A stretch of DNA of 13,502 nucleotides from an uncultured bacterium (GTDB lineage: Bacteria > Planctomycetota > UBA1135 > GCA-002686595): assembly GCA_902826945.1 (NCBI GenBank), contig CADEGS010000055.1, positions 6,729 through 20,230 of the forward strand, written 5' to 3'. The position numbers were made by a program, and so were the translations under genes. Positions 1 through 9,348 of this stretch are shown one piece after another. Every line of letters begins with the position of its first letter. Position 1 is the first letter of the stretch. The notes below the pieces were generated by a model. It worked only from the letters and a program-made list of their open reading frames with translations. It did no database searches and was not told where the DNA came from.

Positions 1-404
1 CCGTCATCGACGAGCTGCGCGGCGAGCGCATCGACATCATCCGCTGGAGCGACTCCCTCGAGACGCTCATCATGAACGGCCTGAAGCCGGCCACGATCCA
101 CCTCGACAACATCTACGCCGACGTGAACAGCCACTCGGTCGTGGTGATCGCCGACGAGGACCAGCAGTCGCTGGCGATCGGCAAGAAGGGGCAGAACGTG
201 CGCCTGGCCAGCCGCCTGTGCGGCTGGGACATCGACATCAAGACGCGCGAGGAGTTCGAGGCCGAGGGCTTCGGCCGCGGGGCCAGCTCGGCCCGCCGCG
301 AGGCGGCCGACCTGGACGGGGAAGACCCCGACGGCCCGGACGGGGAGGGCGACGCCGCGTCGCTCTCCTCGGGAGACTCCAACCGCGTGCACGCCGAGGG
401 CTAG
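1..404 (+). CDS. nusA: Transcription termination/antitermination factor NusA, C-terminal part (5' truncated)
   Basis: The frame is open from the window edge (first full codon at position 3) to TAG at 402-404. Seen: the segment GERIDIIRW, then a KH-domain stretch with DQQSLAIGKKGQNVRLA, then GWDIDI. This is the end of KH1 and the KH2 domain of NusA, which binds nascent RNA on RNA polymerase and influences pausing, termination and antitermination. After KH2 there is only a hydrophilic tail of about 50 residues rich in Asp, Glu, Gly and Ser. The two acidic C-terminal repeats found in enteric NusA are therefore absent, as in many other bacteria. infB follows after 51 nt on the same strand, the usual nusA-infB order, so co-transcription is likely. 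The S1 and N-terminal domains lie outside the window. The identity is nearly certain. Confidence 0.96.
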   Translation, partial: VIDELRGERIDIIRWSDSLETLIMNGLKPATIHLDNIYADVNSHSVVVIADEDQQSLAIGKKGQNVRLASRLCGWDIDIKTREEFEAEGFGRGASSARREAADLDGEDPDGPDGEGDAASLSSGDSNRVHAEG

Positions 405-455
405 CGTCTCCCTCCCTCCCGAGCGAAACTCTCCGCCAAGGAACGGCACCTCCAC

Positions 456-3215
456 GTGGCCAAGAAGCGCGTCTACGACCTCGCCAAGGAATACGGCATG
501 TCCGGTCAGGACCTCGCCGAGAAGCTCCGCGCCCTGGTGTTCACGGTTAAGAGCCACATGAACGCGCTCGACGACTTCCAGGTGCTCGAGATCCAGGCGC
601 GCCTGGAGGCCTACGGCATCGTCGGCAACGTGCGCGACGAGGCGCAGCAGAGCGTGACGACCGTCGGCGGCCTGAAGATCAAGCGCAAGAAGAAGGTCGC
701 TCCGGGGCGCCCGGCCGACGCGCCCGCGGCGGAGGACGAGGAGGAGACCGAAGAGGCCGAGACGGAGGCCCTCGAGGAGGCGCCGCGCGCCGAGGAGGAG
801 CTCGCCGCCGCCGCGCCGGTCGCGCCCGCGCCGAGCGAGCCGGCGCCCGTCGCCGTCGCGGAGCCCGCCCCCGCTCCCGCGCCCGCCCCGGCCGTCCCCG
901 CCGAGCCGCGGCGGGCCGAGCCCGCGGTCGCCGCCGCGGCCCCGCAGGCGCCTCCGGCGCCCGAGCCGGTGCTCGAGGAGGAGCCCGCGGCGGACGAGGA
1001 GACGCCCGCCGAGGCGCCTGCCGCCGAGGCCGCTCCCGCCGCGGTGGTGGCGAGCGCCGACGAGGAGTCCGGCGCGTCCAGCGACGAGATCGTGCGCCCC
1101 TCCGCCAAGCGCAAGGGGGGCAAGGTGGTCGGCTTCATCGACCCCTCGCAGTTCAAGACCGCGCCCCAGCGGCGCTCGGAGTCGCGCCGCCTGCGCTCGT
1201 CCGACGAGGACGTGCCCAACGTGATGCCGACCTTCGGGCGCGATCGCAGCCCGGGTCAGGTGCGCGGCGACACGACGCGCGGCGCGCTGACCGCGCAGCA
1301 GCTGCGCGAGCGCGAGTCCGGCCGCTTCCTGCGCCGGCGGCGCGTGCAGCAGCAGGGCGGGCCGACCGGGGGCCGCCGCGCTGGGGGCGGGGGCGCGCGC
1401 TCCGGCCCGGGCGCCTCGGGCTCGCCGTTCGGCGGCGGCAGCGTGCAGATCGAGGTCCCGATCACGATCAAGAAGCTCGCCAACACGCTGGCGGTCAAGG
1501 AAGCGCAGGTCCTCAACCTCGCGCTGCGCCAGCTCGGCTTCGGGACCGGGATCAACATCAACTCGCTCGTGGACGAGGAGACGGCCGTGCTCCTGGCGCA
1601 GGAGTTCGACGTGGACCTGCAGGTCACGACCGAGATCGCGGCCGAGGAGCAGCTGCTCTCGGAGCTGCAGGAGCAGCGCCGCTCGGTCGGCGAGGAGGAG
1701 CTCGTGCAGCGCCCGCCGACCGTGGCCTTCCTCGGGCACGTGGACCACGGCAAGACCACGCTGATCGACACCCTCCGCCAGAGCCGCATCGCGAGCGGCG
1801 AGTCCGGCGGCATCACGCAGCACATCGGCGCCTACCAGGTCAAGACCAAGGCCGGCCACGTGCTGACGATCATCGACACGCCCGGCCACGCGGCGTTCAC
1901 GTCGATGCGCGCGCGCGGCGCCGAGGCGGTGGACGTGGTCGTGCTGGTCGTCGCGGCGGACGACGGCGTCAAGCCGCAGACCGAGGAGGCGCTGAACCAC
2001 GCCAAGGCGGCCGGCTCGCCGATCGTCGTGGCACTGAACAAGGTGGACAAGCCCGAGGCCAACCCCGACATGGTCATGAACCAGCTCGCCGGGCTGGGCC
2101 TGACCCCCGAGCAGTGGGGCGGCGAGACGGCCATGCTGCGGGTCAGCGGCCTGACGGGCGCGGGCACCGAGGATCTGCTCGAGCGCGTCTTCCTCGAGAG
2201 CGAGGTGCTCGAGCTCGACTGCCACCCCAAGGGCCCCGCCTCCGGCGTCGTGCTCGAGGCCGAGATCCAGCAGGGCAAGGGCAAGGTCGCGCACCTCCTG
2301 ATCCAGGACGGCAGCCTGAAGAAGGGCGACGTGATCCTGGCCGGCGAGGGCTACGGCAAGGTGCGCTCGATCCACGACGACCGCGGCGAGGAGATCAAGG
2401 AGGCCGGCCCCTCGAAGCCGGTCGAGGTCACCGGCCTGAACGAGCTGCCGACGGTCGGCGACCGCTTCTACGTCGTCGAGTCGCTCGACCGCGCGCAGGA
2501 GGTGGCACAGGAGCGCTCGCGCCTGTTGCGCCAGATGTCGCAGATCGAGCGCCGCGAGATCAGCCACGAGAACATCCTCGAGGCCGTCGCCGACCAGGAG
2601 AAGCCGTCGATCAACCTGATCGTCAAGGCCGACGTGCAGGGCTCGGTCGAGGTGCTGAAGCACCAGATCGGCGAGATGAAGCACGCCGAGATGGAGGTCA
2701 AGCTGATCCACGCCGGCGTCGGGCAGGTGCTCGAGAGCGACGTGGACCTGGCCATCACGTCCAGGGCGCGGATCCTGGCCTTCCACACCAGCGCCAACAA
2801 CAAGGTGCGCCAGGCCGCCGAGCGCCAGGGCGTCGACATCAAGAACTACGAGGTCATCTACGAGCTGCTCGACGACGTCCGCAAGCTGATGGAGGGCGAG
2901 CTCGCGCCCGAGATCCGCGAGGAGGTCACCGGGCACGTCGAGATCCGCCGCCTCTTCAAGTCGTCGAAGATCGGCAACATCGCCGGCTGCTACGTGCTGG
3001 ACGGCACGGTCTCCCGCAACAGCAAGGTGCGCCTGCTGCGCGACGGCGCGGTGGTGTTCACCGGCGAGATCGGCACGCTGCGGCGCGAGAAAGACGACGT
3101 GCGCGAGGTCCGCGAGGGCTTCGAGTGCGGCATCGTGCTCCGCAACTACAACGACATCCGCGTCGGCGACGTCATCGAGTCCTACCACCTGCTCGAGGTC
3201 AGGCGCACGCTCTGA
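456..3215 (+). CDS. infB: Translation initiation factor IF-2
   Basis: A 919-residue GTPase that places initiator fMet-tRNA on the 30S subunit and promotes 50S joining. Start: GTG at 456 with AAGGAA at 438-443 upstream; the first residues AKKRVYDLAKEYGMS are a standard IF2 N-terminal subdomain. Layout: N-terminal domain (about 1-50); a long low-complexity linker rich in Ala, Pro and Glu (about 88-205); a basic, Gly-rich stretch (about 240-329); a second IF2-N domain (about 330-390); the G domain with G1 GHVDHGKT (427-434), the switch segment GGITQHIGAY, G3 DTPGH (474-478), G4 NKVD (528-531) and a G5-like SGLTGAG (from 564). Domain II, domain III (KADVQGSVEVL and after) and the C-terminal tRNA-binding domain follow. 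All catalytic motifs are intact. Length is close to the E. coli protein (890). It lies between nusA and rbfA, probably in one transcription unit. Confidence 0.98.
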   Translation: MAKKRVYDLAKEYGMSGQDLAEKLRALVFTVKSHMNALDDFQVLEIQARLEAYGIVGNVRDEAQQSVTTVGGLKIKRKKKVAPGRPADAPAAEDEEETEEAETEALEEAPRAEEELAAAAPVAPAPSEPAPVAVAEPAPAPAPAPAVPAEPRRAEPAVAAAAPQAPPAPEPVLEEEPAADEETPAEAPAAEAAPAAVVASADEESGASSDEIVRPSAKRKGGKVVGFIDPSQFKTAPQRRSESRRLRSSDEDVPNVMPTFGRDRSPGQVRGDTTRGALTAQQLRERESGRFLRRRRVQQQGGPTGGRRAGGGGARSGPGASGSPFGGGSVQIEVPITIKKLANTLAVKEAQVLNLALRQLGFGTGININSLVDEETAVLLAQEFDVDLQVTTEIAAEEQLLSELQEQRRSVGEEELVQRPPTVAFLGHVDHGKTTLIDTLRQSRIASGESGGITQHIGAYQVKTKAGHVLTIIDTPGHAAFTSMRARGAEAVDVVVLVVAADDGVKPQTEEALNHAKAAGSPIVVALNKVDKPEANPDMVMNQLAGLGLTPEQWGGETAMLRVSGLTGAGTEDLLERVFLESEVLELDCHPKGPASGVVLEAEIQQGKGKVAHLLIQDGSLKKGDVILAGEGYGKVRSIHDDRGEEIKEAGPSKPVEVTGLNELPTVGDRFYVVESLDRAQEVAQERSRLLRQMSQIERREISHENILEAVADQEKPSINLIVKADVQGSVEVLKHQIGEMKHAEMEVKLIHAGVGQVLESDVDLAITSRARILAFHTSANNKVRQAAERQGVDIKNYEVIYELLDDVRKLMEGELAPEIREEVTGHVEIRRLFKSSKIGNIAGCYVLDGTVSRNSKVRLLRDGAVVFTGEIGTLRREKDDVREVREGFECGIVLRNYNDIRVGDVIESYHLLEVRRTL

Positions 3216-3232
3216 GCTCGGGCCCGCCCTTC

Positions 3233-3250
3233 CCCGCCGCGCGCGGCGGG
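3233..3250 (+). promoter_or_regulatory. GC hairpin just upstream of the rbfA ribosome-binding site
   Basis: A perfect inverted repeat, CCCGCCGC (3233-3240) and GCGGCGGG (3243-3250), separated by 2 nt; in practice a 7-bp stem with a CGCG loop. It lies between the infB stop (3213-3215) and rbfA, and ends one base before the AGGAG ribosome-binding site (3252-3256). No T-run follows, so it is a poor intrinsic terminator. It could set rbfA translation relative to infB or mark an mRNA processing site; both are inference. In such GC-rich DNA, short perfect hairpins also occur by chance. Confidence 0.4.
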
Positions 3251-3258
3251 CAGGAGCC

Positions 3259-3735
3259 ATGGCGAATCCCCGCACGAAGGCCCGCATCGAGGCCCGCATC
3301 CACGAGCGGGTCGCCTACTGCCTCGAGTTCGAGCTCAACGATCCGCGCGGCAGCTTCCTGACGGTCACGAAGGTCGAGCTCTCGAGCGACCTGACCGTGG
3401 CCAAGATCTCCTACTCCGTGCTCGGCAGCCAGTCCGAGCGCGCGCGCGTCGCGCGCATGCTCGAGGACGCGACGGGCTTCGTGCGCAAGCAGGTCGGCCG
3501 CGTGCTGCGCATGCGCCGCATCCCGCGCCTGGCGTGGGTCTACGACGACTCGATCGAGTACGCCGCCGACGTCGAGCGCAAGATCGGCGAGGCCTTGCGC
3601 CACGACCGCGAGATCAACCCCGCCGCGCACCCCGAGCTCTCCGCGCTCCCGCCGGGCGAGGCCGAGGCCGAGGAGATCGAGGACGAGTACGAGGACTTCC
3701 TCGACGCGCAGGAGGAAGGCAAGGACCTGCCCTAG
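3259..3735 (+). CDS. rbfA: 30S ribosome-binding factor A (RbfA)
   Basis: A 158-residue cytoplasmic factor that binds immature 30S subunits and supports late 16S rRNA 5'-end maturation and cold adaptation. Seen: the RbfA fold sequence with ELNDPRGSFLTVTKVELSSDL, a helix ending GFVRKQVGRVLRMRRIPRL, and the family's aromatic-Asp-Ser signature VYDDSIEY. The core ends near residue 120. After it comes an acidic tail of about 35 residues (many Glu and Asp), longer than in the compact family members. The ATG at 3259 is preceded by AGGAG at 3252-3256; the spacing of only 2 nt is unusually short, but the N-terminus matches the family and no later start fits. It follows infB by 43 nt. The gene truB, often next to rbfA, is not here; the next gene is convergent. 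Confidence 0.95.
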   Translation: MANPRTKARIEARIHERVAYCLEFELNDPRGSFLTVTKVELSSDLTVAKISYSVLGSQSERARVARMLEDATGFVRKQVGRVLRMRRIPRLAWVYDDSIEYAADVERKIGEALRHDREINPAAHPELSALPPGEAEAEEIEDEYEDFLDAQEEGKDLP

Positions 3736-3752
3736 CGGCGCACGCGCGCCGC
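3735..3752. terminator. Hairpin between convergent rbfA and cysS, likely bidirectional terminator
   Basis: A perfect inverted repeat, GCGGCGC (3735-3741), loop ACGC, GCGCCGC (3746-3752), begins on the last base of the rbfA stop codon and ends 11 nt before the cysS stop codon. It fills most of the 28-nt gap between two convergent genes, the expected place for a shared transcription terminator. No T-run is present on either strand, so termination may be weak or need Rho. The stem is seen directly; the role is inferred. Confidence 0.5.
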
Positions 3753-3763
3753 TCCATGGGCAT

Positions 3764-5215
<1,452 letters not shown>

Positions 5216-5296
5216 GGCGGGTGGGTTGTAGCCGATCCGCCGCGGCGCGCAAGGCGGCGGGAAGGGTCTCGCCAAGCGGCCCGCCGGGAGCCGATC
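5216..5296. promoter_or_regulatory. Divergent intergenic region between cysS and the kinase gene
   Basis: This 81-nt region must carry the start signals for both neighbours unless transcription reads in from outside. For the kinase gene, GGAG at 5287-5290 lies 6 nt before the ATG, a normal ribosome-binding site. Also seen are an inverted repeat CCGCCG (5237-5242) / CGGCGG (5255-5260) and a direct repeat AGCCGATC (5230-5237 and 5289-5296). Either could be a regulator site, but both are short and may be chance. No convincing plus-strand promoter hexamers were found. Confidence 0.45.
5225..5252 (-). promoter_or_regulatory. Weak candidate cysS promoter close to the start codon
   Basis: On the minus strand, TTGCGC (5247-5252), a 16-bp spacer and TACAAC (5225-5230) resemble a poor sigma70 -35 and a fair -10 box. 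The -10 box ends 9 nt before the cysS ATG, which would make the transcript almost leaderless. That would fit the absence of a Shine-Dalgarno sequence. The match is weak and this is offered only as a candidate. Confidence 0.25.
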
Positions 5297-8200
5297 ATGG
5301 GGCCCGTCTTGGACGCCCTCGGCACCGTCTTCGAAGTCCTGCGCCCCCTCGGGCAGGGCGCCACCGCGCAGGTGGAGCTCGTGCGCCTGTGCGAGCCGGT
5401 CGGAGGTCTCGCCGCGGGCAGCGAGCTGGCGCTCAAGCGCCCCGTCGGCCGCGACGCGGAGACGCTGGCGCGCGCGCGCCAGGCCTTCGCCGCCGAGGCG
5501 CAGGCCTCCCAGCGCGTGCGCGACCCCTCGCTCGTCCGCATCCGCCACCAGGGCGAGGACGCCCTCGGGCCCTACCTCCTGTCGGACTTCGTCCCCGGTC
5601 GCAGCCTGCGCGAGATCCTGGCCGAGGAGGGCGTGCTGCCCGAGCCGCTCGTGCGGCGCGCGGGCGAGCAGCTCGCGGGCGCGCTCGCGGCGCTGCACGC
5701 GGCCGGGCTCGTGCACGGCGACGTGAAGCCGGAGAACGCGCGCCTCGACGAGGAGGGCCGCGCGGTGCTGCTCGACCTCGGCTTCGCGCGCTGCCTGGCC
5801 GCGGAGGAGCCGCGCGAGCACGCGGGCAGCCTGGCTTACCTCTCGCCCGAGCGCGCGCGCGGCGGCGGGGCCACGCGCGCCTCGGACGTCTTCGCGCTCG
5901 GGCTCCTCCTGTACGAGGTCGTGACCGGCGTGCACCCCTTCGGCTACGCCGACCCGCGCGCGCCGACGCGCGCCTCGGCGCTCTTCGGGCTGGGCGTCTC
6001 GACCGGCGAGATCCTGCGGCGCTCGATCGAGGTCCCCGGCGCCGACCAGCTCCTGGCCGCGATCGCGACCGGCCGCACGCGGCCCGCCTCGCACTTCGCG
6101 CCCGACCTCTCGCCCTTCCTCGACCAGCTCCTGGCCGACCTCTTGCAGCGCGCGGCCGCGCGCCGGCCGAGCGCCGCCGAGGCGGCGCTGCGCCTGCGCG
6201 AGGGCGAGGCCGGCGCCTGGTGGCGCGCGCGCGTCGATCCGGACGACGCGCGCGAGCGCCGCGGAGCGCGCGTCGAGCAGCACCTGACGCCGCTCGTCGG
6301 GCGCGAGGCGGAGCTGGCCGAGCTCGCGCGCGCGCTGGAGGCCGTGCGCGCCAGCCCGCGCAAGGAGGGCCACAGCGAGGCCGTCTGGCTCGCCGGGCCG
6401 GAGGGCAGCGGCAAGTGGCGCCTGGTGGACGAGTTCGCGCAGCGCTCGCGGCGCTCCGACCGCCCGCCGCTCTACCTCTACGCGCGTTGCAACGACCGCT
6501 ACGAGGCGCGGCCGGGCGGAGCGCTGCTCCTGCTCCTGCACCGCTGGCTGCAGCTCCCGCCGGGGGCGCCACCGGGCGAGCGCGAGGCCGAGCGGCTGCG
6601 CGAGCTGGTCGTGCCCGGTGCCGCGCGCACGCTCCTGCGCGCGCTGGGCTCGGAGGTGGCGGAGGGCGTGGACCACTCCCCCGCCGCGGCGCTGGCGGAG
6701 TGCCTGTCGGCGCTCGGACGCCGCATGCCGCTGATCGTCTTCGTGGACGACCTGCACCGCGCCGGCACCGAGACCCTGGTCTCGCTGAACGCGCTGGTGG
6801 ATGCGCTGAGCGAGACGCGTGCGCTCCTGATCCTCGGGACGCGCGACGACCGCGAGCCGCTCGACGCACGACGCCTGACGTGGCTCGAGCAGCAGCTCGA
6901 GGCGCGCGCCGGCCACGGCGCCGGGGTGGGCTTCCGGCGCCTCCTGCTCGGCCCGCTCTCCGAGGCGCACGTGGCGGAGCTGATCGACTCCCTGTTCGAG
7001 AAGGAGGCGCCGCGCCGGGCGCTGGCGCACGCGCTGTGGCTGCGCAGCCGCGGCAACCCGGGCCTCTTGACCGAGCTGCTGCGCGAGCTGGCGCAGCGCG
7101 GCGCGATCCAGAGCGTGGACGGCCCGGGCGGCGCCGGCGGCGAGGATGCGCGCCTGCGCCTGACCGTGGACCCCGAGGACCTGCCGCTCTCGAGCTCGCT
7201 CGGGCGCATCATCGCCGAGCGCTTCCAGTCGCTCGAGCCCGGCGAGCGACTGTGGCTCGAGCGCATGTCGGTCGCCGGCGGGCGCATCGAGGCCGAGTAC
7301 CTGATGCGCGCCTTCCCGCCCACCGGGCGCGCCGAGATCGACGCCCTCCTGGCGCGCCTGGTGCGCAAGGGCTGGCTCGTGCCGGTCGCGACGCGCTACC
7401 GCTTCGAGCGCCCCGCGCTGCGCGAGGTCGTCTACCGCTCGATCCCGGCCAAGCGCCGCCGCCGGCTGCACCGCGCCGCCGCGCAGAGCCTGCTCGGCAA
7501 CGACTCGAACGAGTCGCGCTACCAGCGCGCCTTCCACCTGCGCGCGGCGCAGCTCTACGAGTCGCTGTGCGCCGAGGTGCTCGAGCTGATCGGCCGCCTG
7601 CGCGGCCACGCCTCGGCCACGCGCATCCTGACCGTGGCGCGCTGGGGCCTGGAGGCGCTCGAGACGCTCGCGGCGACACCCGAGCGCAACCGCCAGCGCC
7701 TGTTCCTGCTCGAGACCGCGGCCGACGCCTCCGACCGGCTCGGCCTGCGCGACGAGGAGCGCGCCTTCCTCGACCACCTGGCCGAGATGGAGCTCTCGCC
7801 CGACGAGTTCCCCTCCGAGGGCGCGCGCACGTACCTGCTCCACGGCCGCTACGCCGCCGGCACCGGCCAGTTCGGCCTGGCGCGCGGCATGCTGCGCAGC
7901 GCGGTCGAGCTGGCCGAGCGCTCGGGCGACGCGCGCCTCACCAGCGAGGCGCTGCGGCGCATGGCGCTGGTGCAGGCGCAGATCGGGGACCTGCCCGACG
8001 CCGAGCGCCTGGCGCGCCGCGCCGTCCTGCTGGCGAGCGGCGGCGAGGAGCGCGCGCTGGCGCTGCTCGCGCTCGTGATCCCCGCGCTGCTCGAGGACCG
8101 CGTCGAGGACGCGCTGGGCTCGATCGACGAGGCGATCGCCATCCTGCGCGGGCAGGAGCACGCCGGGCGCGGCGTCGTCGCGCACGCGCAGATGCTGCGC

Positions 8201-8875
8201 GCGCGCACCTGGCGCTCGGCCGGCCAGCCGCTGCGCGCGCTGGGCGCGTGCGGGCGCTCGGTGCGCCTGGCGCAGCAGAGCGGCGAGCGGCGCCTCGAGG
8301 CCGAGGCGCGCGCGCGCTACGGGCAGCTCCTGATCGACGCCGATCGCGTCGCGCAGGCCGAGGGCGAGCTGCGCGAGGCGCTCTACGTGGCCGACCGCAT
8401 CGAGGACCGCCGCGGCGCGGTGCTGGCCGAGCTCTTCCTCGGCATCCTCTTGTGGGAGAACGCCGACGCGGGCGCCTTCGACGCCATCCGCCGCTCGAGC
8501 CGGCGCGCGCGCGAGCTCGGCTTCGCGCGCGCCGAGGCGGTGGCCTCGGCCGTCGAGTCGCGCGTGCACCGCGAGCGCGGCAGCCTGGCCGACGCCGACG
8601 AGGCGAGCGCGCGCGCGATGGAGCTGCTCGAGCGCCACGGCGCCGAGCTCTCCGACCGCGTCGCGATCCAGGGCACGCGCGTGCTCGTGCTCGAGTCGAT
8701 GGGCCGCAAGGCCCCCTCGCGCGCGCTCCTGCGCGCCCTGCGCGCCGAGATCCGCCGCCGCAACGCGCGCCTGCGCGACCCCGAGCTGCGCGCGCGGCAG
8801 ATGGACTACGTGCAGCGCCTGCTCGAGGCCGTGCGCTCGCCCGAGGGCGTGATCTACCCGCGCACGCCGGGCTGA
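5297..8875 (+). CDS. Serine/threonine protein kinase fused to a STAND/AAA-type ATPase and TPR-like repeats
   Basis: A predicted 1192-residue cytoplasmic signalling protein; substrate unknown. Kinase domain (about 12-280): Gly-rich loop LGQGATAQV (18-26), ALKRP with Lys47, catalytic loop HGDVKPEN (140-147), DLG metal motif (160-162), SPER (183-186) for APE, and SDVFALG with Asp197. Lys47, Asp142, Asn147 and Asp160 are intact, so activity is plausible, although HRD is HGD. Next is an ATPase module introduced by LVGREAELAEL (about 335), with Walker A GPEGSGKW (367-374) and Walker B LIVFVDD (479-485). The Ser/Thr after the P-loop Lys is Trp, so nucleotide binding may be weakened. From about 700 to the end the protein is helical with TPR-like Ala/Leu patterns. 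No transmembrane segment was seen. The layout resembles PknK-like kinase-ATPase fusions. The ATG at 5297 has GGAG 6 nt upstream. Its 3' end overlaps the convergent gene by 22 bp. Confidence 0.9.
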   Translation: MGPVLDALGTVFEVLRPLGQGATAQVELVRLCEPVGGLAAGSELALKRPVGRDAETLARARQAFAAEAQASQRVRDPSLVRIRHQGEDALGPYLLSDFVPGRSLREILAEEGVLPEPLVRRAGEQLAGALAALHAAGLVHGDVKPENARLDEEGRAVLLDLGFARCLAAEEPREHAGSLAYLSPERARGGGATRASDVFALGLLLYEVVTGVHPFGYADPRAPTRASALFGLGVSTGEILRRSIEVPGADQLLAAIATGRTRPASHFAPDLSPFLDQLLADLLQRAAARRPSAAEAALRLREGEAGAWWRARVDPDDARERRGARVEQHLTPLVGREAELAELARALEAVRASPRKEGHSEAVWLAGPEGSGKWRLVDEFAQRSRRSDRPPLYLYARCNDRYEARPGGALLLLLHRWLQLPPGAPPGEREAERLRELVVPGAARTLLRALGSEVAEGVDHSPAAALAECLSALGRRMPLIVFVDDLHRAGTETLVSLNALVDALSETRALLILGTRDDREPLDARRLTWLEQQLEARAGHGAGVGFRRLLLGPLSEAHVAELIDSLFEKEAPRRALAHALWLRSRGNPGLLTELLRELAQRGAIQSVDGPGGAGGEDARLRLTVDPEDLPLSSSLGRIIAERFQSLEPGERLWLERMSVAGGRIEAEYLMRAFPPTGRAEIDALLARLVRKGWLVPVATRYRFERPALREVVYRSIPAKRRRRLHRAAAQSLLGNDSNESRYQRAFHLRAAQLYESLCAEVLELIGRLRGHASATRILTVARWGLEALETLAATPERNRQRLFLLETAADASDRLGLRDEERAFLDHLAEMELSPDEFPSEGARTYLLHGRYAAGTGQFGLARGMLRSAVELAERSGDARLTSEALRRMALVQAQIGDLPDAERLARRAVLLASGGEERALALLALVIPALLEDRVEDALGSIDEAIAILRGQEHAGRGVVAHAQMLRARTWRSAGQPLRALGACGRSVRLAQQSGERRLEAEARARYGQLLIDADRVAQAEGELREALYVADRIEDRRGAVLAELFLGILLWENADAGAFDAIRRSSRRARELGFARAEAVASAVESRVHRERGSLADADEASARAMELLERHGAELSDRVAIQGTRVLVLESMGRKAPSRALLRALRAEIRRRNARLRDPELRARQMDYVQRLLEAVRSPEGVIYPRTPG

Positions 8876-9348
8876 CCGCCGCCCGCGCTCGCCGGCCCCG
8901 CCCGCCGCGGCGCGAGCTGGTGCGCCAGGTACGCGACGACCCACAGGCACGAGCTCGCCACGTGCACGACCACCCAGACCTGCCGCCAGCGCTCGTCCGC
9001 GCCGGTCTGGAGCAGATAGCCCGAGAGCGCCATCGGCGCGACCAGGAGGAACAGCGCGAGCCCGCTCCGGCGCCGCTCGCGGTGCCCGCTGCGCACGCGG
9101 CGCCAGGCGTGGTCGCGGCCGATCCAGCCGCAGGCGAACAGCAGCAGCGGCGCCGCCAGCACGTGCAGGTGGCGCAGCGCCGGCTGCCAGGGGTGGTTGA
9201 CGACGGCGAAGGGGTCCGCGGGCTCGACCAGGTAGCAGGTCCAGGCGTAGACCAGCCCCGTCCCTCCCGCGGCCAGGTTGGCGAGGTGCGAGCTCCAGGC
9301 CTCGGCGCGCGACAGCGTCCCGCCGCCCGGCCGCCGCGCCGGCCTCAC
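8854..9348 (-). CDS. Four-helix, His-rich membrane protein, probable b-type cytochrome (last gene of the apbE operon)
   Basis: A predicted 164-residue inner-membrane protein with four hydrophobic segments: about 20-41, 58-77, 96-114 and 124-145. Histidines sit in or at the ends of the helices: His21, His60 and His62 (in HPWQPALRHLHVL), His129 (VVVHVASS) and His143 (AYLAHQL). Such a pattern is typical of cytochrome b561/DUF4405-like haem proteins, which move electrons across or onto the outer face of the membrane. I infer haem b binding; no motif proves it. The start is taken as GTG at 9346-9348, which overlaps the TGA of the upstream FMN-binding gene (GTGA), a normal sign of translational coupling. 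The N-terminal eleven residues are basic and unconserved-looking, so a later start cannot be excluded. The end overlaps the kinase gene on the other strand. Confidence 0.75.
   Translation of the reverse strand: MRPARRPGGGTLSRAEAWSSHLANLAAGGTGLVYAWTCYLVEPADPFAVVNHPWQPALRHLHVLAAPLLLFACGWIGRDHAWRRVRSGHRERRRSGLALFLLVAPMALSGYLLQTGADERWRQVWVVVHVASSCLWVVAYLAHQLAPRRAGPASAGGGQPGVRG

Noticed and set aside
405..437. Possible G-quadruplex (minus strand) in the CTCCCTCCCTCCC run between nusA and infB
   Set aside because: Only three G-tracts of three are present, so a standard four-tract quadruplex is not formed; the run is short.
2114..3361. Alternative plus-strand frame over the infB 3' end and rbfA
   Set aside because: Arg/Gly/Pro-rich shadow of infB, whose domain II-III and C-terminal sequence are clearly coded in the other frame.
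5230..5296. Direct repeat AGCCGATC as a regulator site in the divergent region
   Set aside because: Only 8 bp, the spacing of 59 bp has no clear meaning, and one copy overlaps the ribosome-binding-site-to-ATG spacer; chance is likely. It is kept only as a note in the intergenic entry.
5216..8950. Long open minus-strand frame opposite the kinase gene, continuous with cysS
   Set aside because: It is rich in Ala, Arg, Gly and Leu with no domain, and exists because stop codons are rare in this GC-rich DNA. The plus strand carries recognisable kinase and ATPase motifs, and cysS has a clear family start at 5215.
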